Shown here: positions 63,185 to 64,000 of the stretch, piece after piece
Position numbering within the stretch: the stretch's first letter is position 1
Layout of the letters: every line of letters begins with the position of its first letter
Source of the DNA: Mesorhizobium opportunistum WSM2075
Lineage (GTDB): Bacteria; Pseudomonadota; Alphaproteobacteria; Rhizobiales; Rhizobiaceae
DNA: 64,000 nt
Direction of reading: 5' to 3'
Assembly (NCBI RefSeq): GCF_000176035.2
Contig: NC_015675.1
Span: forward strand, 806,001 to 870,000
The notes under the pieces: model-generated
Databases searched by the model: none
The model's input: the letters and a program-made list of their open reading frames with translations, nothing else
What the model was told of the DNA's origin: nothing
Made by a program: the position numbers and the translations under genes

Positions 63185-63525
63185 TCGCGGTCATCTTCGA
63201 GGTCGAGCCGGCCGAGGGCAAACGCGATGCCTATCTCGGCATCGCCGCCAAGCTGCGTCCGCTGCTCGATGGCATCGATGGGTTCATCTCGATCGAGCGC
63301 TTCCAGAGTTTGGCCGACCCCGACCGCATCCTGTCGCTGTCGTTCTGGCGCGACGAGGAAGCGGTCAAGGCCTGGCGCAATACGGAAGAACACCGGCAGG
63401 CCCAGAAGGCCGGCCGCGGCGGTATCTTTGCCGGCTACCGACTGCGCATCGCGCATGTGATGAGGGATTATGGGCTGACGGAGAGAGACGAGGCGCCGGT
63501 CGATAGCCGGGCGGTGAATGGGTGA
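63181..63525 (+). CDS. Antibiotic biosynthesis monooxygenase (ABM) domain protein
   Basis: A 114-aa dimeric ferredoxin-like-fold protein: MIAVIFEVEPAEGKRDAYLG, FISIERFQSLADPDRILSLS, FWRDEEAVKAWRNTEEHRQA. It starts with GTG at 63181, overlapping the NIPSNAP stop by 4 bp (GTGA). ABM proteins include haem-degrading and quinone monooxygenases; no catalytic residues can be assigned. Second gene of the pair regulated, by inference, by the divergent ArsR-type protein. Confidence 0.87.
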   Translation: MIAVIFEVEPAEGKRDAYLGIAAKLRPLLDGIDGFISIERFQSLADPDRILSLSFWRDEEAVKAWRNTEEHRQAQKAGRGGIFAGYRLRIAHVMRDYGLTERDEAPVDSRAVNG

Positions 63526-63543
63526 GGGAGAGGCGCGGTTCTT

Positions 63544-63726
63544 CCTTCTCCCCTTGCGGGAGAAGGTGGCCGCGCGAAGCGCGGTCGGATGAGGGGTGCT
63601 CCAGCTTGGCGATACTCTTCATCCAGACCGTAGGCCTAAATCGCCGACGCCTCACTCCGCGGGAACACCCCTCATCCGTCTCGGCGCTGCGCGCCGATCC
63701 ACCTTCCCCCACAAGGGGGGAAGGTA
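63544..63726. repeat. Bipartite inverted-repeat element F (~183 bp, divergent subtype)
   Basis: Outer arms ccttctccccttgcgggaga(aggtgg) and ccaccttcccccacaagggg(ggaagg), inner arms cggatgaggggtgctcc and ggaacacccctcatccg. It has the same architecture as elements A-E with a different core (aaggtgg, gcgcgaagcgcggtcggatg). It lies between two convergent genes. Confidence 0.82.
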
Positions 63727-63732
63727 AGAAGC

Positions 63733-64000
63733 TCAGGCATTCCCGATCAGCACGCCCGCGGCGAACACCAGCGCGCCGCCGAGCACCACCTGGAAGGCGG
63801 CGCGCAGGAAGGGCGTCTGCATGTAGCGGTTCTGGACGAAAGCGATGGCCCATAGCTCGAAGAACACCACCACGGCGGCAACGCCGGTCGCGGTCCAGAA
63901 ATGTGGGATGAGATAGGGCAGCGCGTGGCCGAGGCCGCCTGCGGCCGTCATGACGCCGGTCGTGACGCCGCGCTTTATCGGTGAGCCGCGTCCCGAGAGC
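63733..64000 (-). CDS. C-terminus of VIT/CCC1-type iron exporter, MbfA-like (partial)
   Basis: The stop is at 63733 and the frame stays open past the window end. The 89 visible residues (SGRGSPIKRGVTTGVMTAAG, GLGHALPYLIPHFWTATGVA, VFFELWAIAFVQNRYMQTPF, VVLGGALVFAAGVLIGNA) hold two or three membrane helices and match the end of the Vit1-like domain of the rhizobial membrane-bound ferritin-like exporter MbfA as I remember it. The diagnostic N-terminal erythrin domain lies outside the window, so a plain VIT family protein is possible. Confidence 0.7.
   Translation of the reverse strand, partial: LSGRGSPIKRGVTTGVMTAAGGLGHALPYLIPHFWTATGVAAVVVFFELWAIAFVQNRYMQTPFLRAAFQVVLGGALVFAAGVLIGNA

Overview
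The window is about 64 kb of GC-rich alphaproteobacterial chromosome, most likely from Mesorhizobium or a close Rhizobiales relative. The assignment rests on three things: gene content (gshB, yifB/comM, malate synthase G, an aqpS-type arsenic operon, Ku/LigD, a TAXI-type TRAP transporter, an MbfA-like C-terminus); uniformly high GC with GC-rich third codon positions; and several dispersed palindromic repeat families of the kind that litter Mesorhizobium and Rhizobium genomes. It is an inference, not a database result. Most of the window is ordinary chromosome packed with short operons. No phage, transposase, integrase, CRISPR array or rRNA was seen.

Layout. 1-5 kb: a truncated family 2 glycosyltransferase, glutathione synthetase, a GT-B glycosyltransferase and the YifB/ComM ATPase. 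5-10.5 kb (minus): malate synthase G, a HyuA-type hydantoinase/oxoprolinase and a Fer4/CDGSH iron-sulfur protein. 10.5-18.6 kb: two paralogous small secreted Cys-rich proteins, a DUF1127 protein, two large signal-responsive regulators (wHTH or SARP-like heads fused to TolB-like and TPR regions), and an operon of a cysteine-synthase-like enzyme with a PLP decarboxylase. 18.6-23.3 kb (minus): a cNMP/thioredoxin-reductase-like flavoprotein with a UBP zinc-finger protein, and a DUF1800/DUF1501 pair. 23.5-26.7 kb: an arsenic locus (arsR-aqpS-arsC-MFS) with a divergent Cys-tailed DUF6428 gene.

26.8-29.6 kb is the most unusual segment. It is a lower-GC block between the arsenic locus and a tRNA-Leu gene. 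On the minus strand it holds a tiny 19-codon ORF with a textbook ribosome binding site, a 71-aa candidate precursor or Tat-like peptide, a family 5 nucleotidyltransferase and an RRE(PqqD)-HprK-like kinase fusion. The set looks like a compact peptide-modification system built around phospho- or nucleotidyl-transfer.

29.7-45.4 kb (mostly minus) is housekeeping: tRNA-Leu, gpmA, dapB, an MsbA-like ABC exporter, glk, mepA, an SDR, queG, a GST, uppP (+), yraN, rsmI, a half-size EamA transporter, a small LMW phosphatase, hemW, rdgB, a VOC protein and rph. 45.6-64 kb: hrcA (without grpE beside it), a PQQ-type sugar dehydrogenase, a LysE exporter, cysK, a GST, an ECF sigma factor with its YCII partner, a TAXI-TRAP transporter with DUF1850, a DCC thiol oxidoreductase, the bacterial NHEJ pair ku-ligD, an ArsR-type regulator divergent from a NIPSNAP/ABM pair, and a truncated MbfA/VIT-like iron exporter.

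Two kinds of non-coding structure recur. The first is a set of roughly 150-190 bp bipartite inverted-repeat elements (six, plus one half copy) and smaller palindromes of at least three families. Some of these touch genes: one supplies a stop codon, one encodes a protein C-terminus and one abuts a start codon. The second is a set of five independent three-to-four-copy micro-tandem repeats (12-21 bp) in intergenic DNA, a signal peptide and a protein linker.
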